Shown here one piece after another: positions 57,183 through 57,220 of a stretch of 57,220 bases of DNA. Under the pieces are notes generated by a model, which was not told where the DNA came from, ran no database searches, and saw nothing but the letters and a program-made list of their open reading frames with translations. A program made the translations under genes and the position numbers. The stretch is from Brevibacillus centrosporus (GTDB taxonomy: Bacteria > Bacillota > Bacilli > Brevibacillales > Brevibacillaceae), in NCBI RefSeq assembly GCF_003710815.1, contig NZ_RHHP01000014.1:1-57220 (forward strand), written 5' to 3'. Each line of letters begins with the position of its first letter. Position 1 is the stretch's first letter.

Positions 57183-57220
57183 ACGTTTGAAGGATTCGTA
57201 CCTTCAAAACTGGATCTGCA
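57183..57220. other. Right edge: spacer before the tRNA array
   Basis: A hairpin TTTGAAGG/CCTTCAAA (57185-57192 with 57201-57208) and the sequence AAACTGGATC, which recalls spacers in Firmicute rRNA operons. No rRNA sequence is inside the window; an rRNA operon beyond the edge is inferred. Confidence 0.35.

Noticed and set aside
57183..57220. 5S rRNA gene at the right edge
   Set aside because: The edge sequence does not match conserved 5S positions; only a spacer hairpin is visible, so no rRNA gene is claimed.

Overview
The window looks like core chromosome of an endospore-forming Bacillota, most likely Brevibacillus or a close Paenibacillales relative. This is inferred from a GerW/YtfJ protein, an alpha/beta small acid-soluble spore protein with a sigma-G promoter, a SleB spore-cortex hydrolase, S-layer-homology (SLH) domains, strong AGGAGG ribosome binding sites, intrinsic terminators with U-tracts, and a 15-tRNA array with encoded CCA ends. 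No 16S gene is present, so genus is inference. There is no prophage, insertion sequence or CRISPR array.

Layout. 1-7 kb: an ABC-type lipoprotein, a CorC/HlyC membrane protein, an XPB-like helicase, and an ECF sigma/anti-sigma pair whose autoregulatory-looking promoter overlaps the helicase stop codon. 6.5-19.5 kb: a VOC and flavin-binding pair divergent from a CGNR regulator with shared repeats, a two-gene ABC exporter, a GDSL hydrolase, two MFS pumps, a YtnP-type lactonase, small unknowns, an LCP cell-wall ligase and a pseudouridine-kinase-like gene. 19.6-23.1 kb: an unrecognised three-gene operon (winged-helix/coiled-coil protein, a coiled-coil paralogue, a SEC-C protein) with an internal ribosome binding site. 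23-31 kb: YcdB-like protein, YhaM nuclease, YkvA/DedA pair, NadE, Map, and a TetR-controlled luciferase-like oxidoreductase. 31.7-40 kb: PspC protein, homogentisate dioxygenase and flavin reductase behind a structured leader, an RluA pseudouridine synthase, a TetR/metallo-beta-lactamase operon with three tandem operators, and an HxlR divergon. 40-46.9 kb: thiol peroxidase, pyruvate carboxylase and a FliD-like protein. 46.9-55.2 kb: sporulation and envelope genes, glycosyltransferase/YkoP pair, TerC and a histidine kinase. 55.4-57.2 kb: fifteen minus-strand tRNA genes, probably behind an rRNA operon beyond the right edge.

The most unusual signals are: (i) the three-gene operon with internal initiation; (ii) two dispersed copies of a roughly 70-80 nt element (16610-16680 and 31695-31775) that keep the same three-helix fold although one helix has a different sequence; (iii) a 155-bp-period repeat of the tRNA-Val 3' end inside the tRNA array; (iv) a long structured leader ending in a terminator before the homogentisate dioxygenase gene; (v) a FliD-like protein outside any flagellar locus. 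Several operators next to their probable regulators can be read directly from the sequence.
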